Assembly (NCBI RefSeq): GCF_019278565.1
Contig: NZ_CP058988.1
Location: forward strand, 496,001-560,000
Reading direction: 5' to 3'
From: Cellulophaga sp. HaHa_2_95
Lineage (GTDB): Bacteria > Bacteroidota > Bacteroidia > Flavobacteriales > Flavobacteriaceae
DNA: 64,000 nt
Numbering within the stretch: position 1 is the first letter of the stretch; each line of letters starts with the position of its first letter. Below, piece by piece: positions 63,773 through 64,000 of the stretch. A program made the translations under genes and the position numbers. The notes below the pieces were generated by a model. That model was not told the origin of the DNA. It did no database searches and saw only the letters and a list, made by a program, of their open reading frames with translations.

Positions 63773-64000
63773 ATGAAAACCTTTGTTAGTAGTATCTCTC
63801 AAAAAGAGTTTCCGATTAATGAAAAATTCATAGGAGGAGCAATAAGGAAATCAATCTTTGATAGCATACTAAAAGATCATGCCAACTTCACTAAAAAAAG
63901 TACCATAGCCTTATCTGAACTGAATTTTTATCGTCAAAAATATTTAGCAAACTACCTGCTTGAGGAGGTAGGAGCGTTAACGGGCTTAGAGAATGATGTA
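63773..64000 (+). CDS. N-terminus of a possible DUF1003-type membrane protein
   Basis: An open frame from ATG 63773 (an in-frame ATG also lies at 63767) runs off the right edge after 76 codons. The sequence reads MKTFVSSISQKEFPINEKF, then GAIRKSIFDSILKDH, then ALSELNFYRQKYLANYLLEE, a soluble helical lead that Bacteroidota DUF1003 proteins often place before two membrane helices. The membrane part is outside the window, so the family is a guess. It is divergent from the esterase gene. Confidence 0.55.
   Translation, partial: MKTFVSSISQKEFPINEKFIGGAIRKSIFDSILKDHANFTKKSTIALSELNFYRQKYLANYLLEEVGALTGLENDV

Overview
The window is AT-rich chromosomal DNA from a member of the Bacteroidota, most likely a marine Flavobacteriaceae (relatives of Cellulophaga, Maribacter or Zobellia fit, but the genus cannot be fixed from this sequence). 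The reasons are: a SusC/SusD pair with an ECF sigma factor and FecR-type anti-sigma, many short lipoproteins, promoters of the Bacteroidota type (TTG, then about 20 nt, then a TAnnTTTG-like box) at the tRNA and arsR genes, few Shine-Dalgarno sequences, and the rnpA-S41 protease and rbfA-lolE gene pairs. No rRNA, CRISPR array, phage or intact insertion sequence was found.

Layout. 1-4.25 kb: a leftward run of small lipoprotein/TPR/HEAT genes of unknown role, ending off the left edge in a membrane protein. 4.3-5.0 kb: a gene-free tandem array of a ~204 bp unit rich in inverted repeats. 5.2-13.4 kb: mixed single genes (erythromycin-esterase-like protein, HD hydrolase, GNAT acetyltransferases, LysE exporter, nucleotidyltransferase, epimerase, DUF2314 protein). 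13.5-20.4 kb: leftward proteolysis/RNA block (S41 protease, rnpA, M1 peptidase, S8 lipoprotein protease, metallo-beta-lactamase-fold hydrolase). 20.6-23.6 kb: an arsenic operon, arsR - DUF6428 - arsN-like - arsenate reductase - acr3, with two matching operator-like sites. 23.7-27.5 kb: a multi-PAS hybrid-type signalling pair (CHASE/PAS histidine kinase overlapping its response regulator). 27.7-32.8 kb: ion transport (SulP transporter coupled to a universal stress protein, divergent CPA1-type antiporter). 32.8-39.6 kb: housekeeping (lepA, dusB, lolC/E-like, rbfA, methylmalonyl-CoA epimerase, a CAT-anticodon tRNA).

40.0-59.1 kb is the most distinctive part: fourteen consecutive rightward genes beginning with ECF sigma, FecR anti-sigma, STN-type SusC and SusD, then an M19 dipeptidase homologue lacking metal ligands, two exported COG1228-type amidohydrolases with an extra N-terminal domain, a seven-repeat FG-GAP protein, a RidA protein, an exported UlaG-like hydrolase, a creatininase-family amidohydrolase, an exported alpha/beta hydrolase, an Asp/Glu-type racemase with a signal peptide, and a DASS/SLC13 anion transporter. 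A conserved two-block motif (TGTCTATAARAAR, 9 nt, TACTTATT) sits in front of the sigma gene, the FecR gene and the FG-GAP gene with identical spacing, and is proposed as the promoter of this ECF sigma factor. Together the genes look like an amide/peptide rather than polysaccharide utilisation locus: outer-membrane uptake, periplasmic hydrolysis and racemisation, inner-membrane uptake of a carboxylate, cytoplasmic clean-up. The substrate is not known. 59.3-64 kb: a GH63/MGH1-like glycosidase, an MtfA-like peptidase, an exported esterase, and the start of a gene that runs off the right edge.
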